Below, piece after piece: positions 43,000 to 43,145 of a stretch of DNA of 43,145 nt; position 1 is the stretch's first letter; every line of letters starts with the position of its first letter. Both the position numbers and the translations under genes were made by a program. The stretch is taken from the NCBI GenBank assembly GCA_026415325.1, contig JAOAHH010000078.1, positions 1 through 43,145 on the forward strand. Direction: 5' to 3'. Below the pieces are notes generated by a model. It had not been told where the DNA came from, did not search any database, and saw only the letters and a program-made list of their open reading frames with translations. The stretch comes from Thermodesulfobacteriota bacterium. GTDB lineage: Bacteria > Desulfobacterota > WTBG01 > CAIYCZ01 > CAIRTM01.

Positions 43000-43145
43000 C
43001 AGGCAGGTCTTCTGGCTTACCCAACCGACGGCAGCCTTCCCAATCGTTTTTTCGATCAGTGGCACTTAAAAAGCCATCGGCAAACTACTTTGGGCTCACA
43101 GCGGCGGGCCCGCGACGGATTTGCACCGTCTTCCCTTTTAAGCCG
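43000..43145 (-). promoter_or_regulatory. Cobalamin riboswitch (aptamer, 5' end outside window)
   Basis: Read on the minus strand the region shows the conserved parts in order: GGGAA, GACGGTGCAAATCCGTC, GCGGGCCCGCCGCTGTGA, the B12 box GCCACTG, GGGAAGGC, and AAGCCAGAAGACCTGCC. These fit the adenosylcobalamin aptamer. The 5' strand of helix P1 lies beyond 43145. Ligand binding should favour the terminator at 42899-42933 and lower expression of cobN and the ChlI/ChlD gene. Confidence 0.93.

Noticed and set aside
42871-43065. 65-residue N-terminal extension of CobN
   Set aside because: The frame is open by chance through the cobalamin riboswitch and terminator; the ATG at 42870 has a ribosome binding site and the normal CobN start.

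Overview
The window reads as chromosomal DNA of a Gram-negative, probably anaerobic bacterium. A deltaproteobacterial (Desulfobacterota-type) relative is the best guess. Pointers are a DUF6178 gene, a long RecG with an N-terminal extension, an HpnA-like epimerase, lipoprotein signals, AsmA, SppA, a fused ChlI/ChlD partner for CobN, and many radical SAM enzymes. The assignment rests on gene content only and is tentative. Coding density is high and no transposase, phage gene or CRISPR array is visible.

Layout. (1) 1-4565, minus strand: a MORN-repeat envelope protein, then a complete nitrate/sulfonate/taurine-type ABC importer (lipoprotein, permease, ATPase), then a radical SAM enzyme and a GNAT acetyltransferase cut by the window edge. 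The last two resemble the MSMEG_0568/MSMEG_0567 pair of 'Nit1' nitrilase loci. (2) 4671-5033: tRNA-Gln(CUG), tRNA-Glu(CUC), and a compact promoter-hairpin-U-tract unit that could be a small RNA. (3) 5171-9365: a BepA-like M48 peptidase, an AsmA-like protein and, convergent, MazG. (4) 9531-13135: gap-pgk-tpiA-secG followed by tRNA-Leu(GAG) and a perfect 15-bp bidirectional terminator. (5) 13157-15301, minus: a self-contained two-gene unit of an unrecognised polytopic membrane protein and a NapH-like polyferredoxin, with its own near-consensus promoter. (6) 15557-18324: SppA-type peptidase divergent from lipB-lipA. (7) 18348-26679, minus: two secreted beta-propeller proteins that share a degenerate CFI-box-like C-terminal domain, enclosing a TIGR03960/DUF2344 radical SAM protein and RNase G. 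(8) 26793-32275, plus: HpnA-like epimerase, DUF6178, a 75-aa protein, an M48 membrane peptidase with TPRs, and an FmdB zinc ribbon. (9) 32311-36895: recG, a Cache-domain chemoreceptor and nikR. (10) 37208-43145, minus: a cobalamin riboswitch with a terminator-type expression platform, cobN, and a fused ChlI/ChlD chelatase subunit.

How genes work together. The glycolytic genes form one transcription unit that ends at secG and tRNA-Leu. lipB and lipA overlap and make lipoate. cobN and chlI/D overlap by ATGA and should form one metallochelatase, switched off by adenosylcobalamin through the leader RNA. The importer and radical SAM/GNAT pair probably serve uptake and processing of one organic nitrogen or sulfur compound. 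The least explained parts are the two-gene membrane redox unit, the pair of propeller/CFI-like proteins, and the small hairpin RNA candidate.
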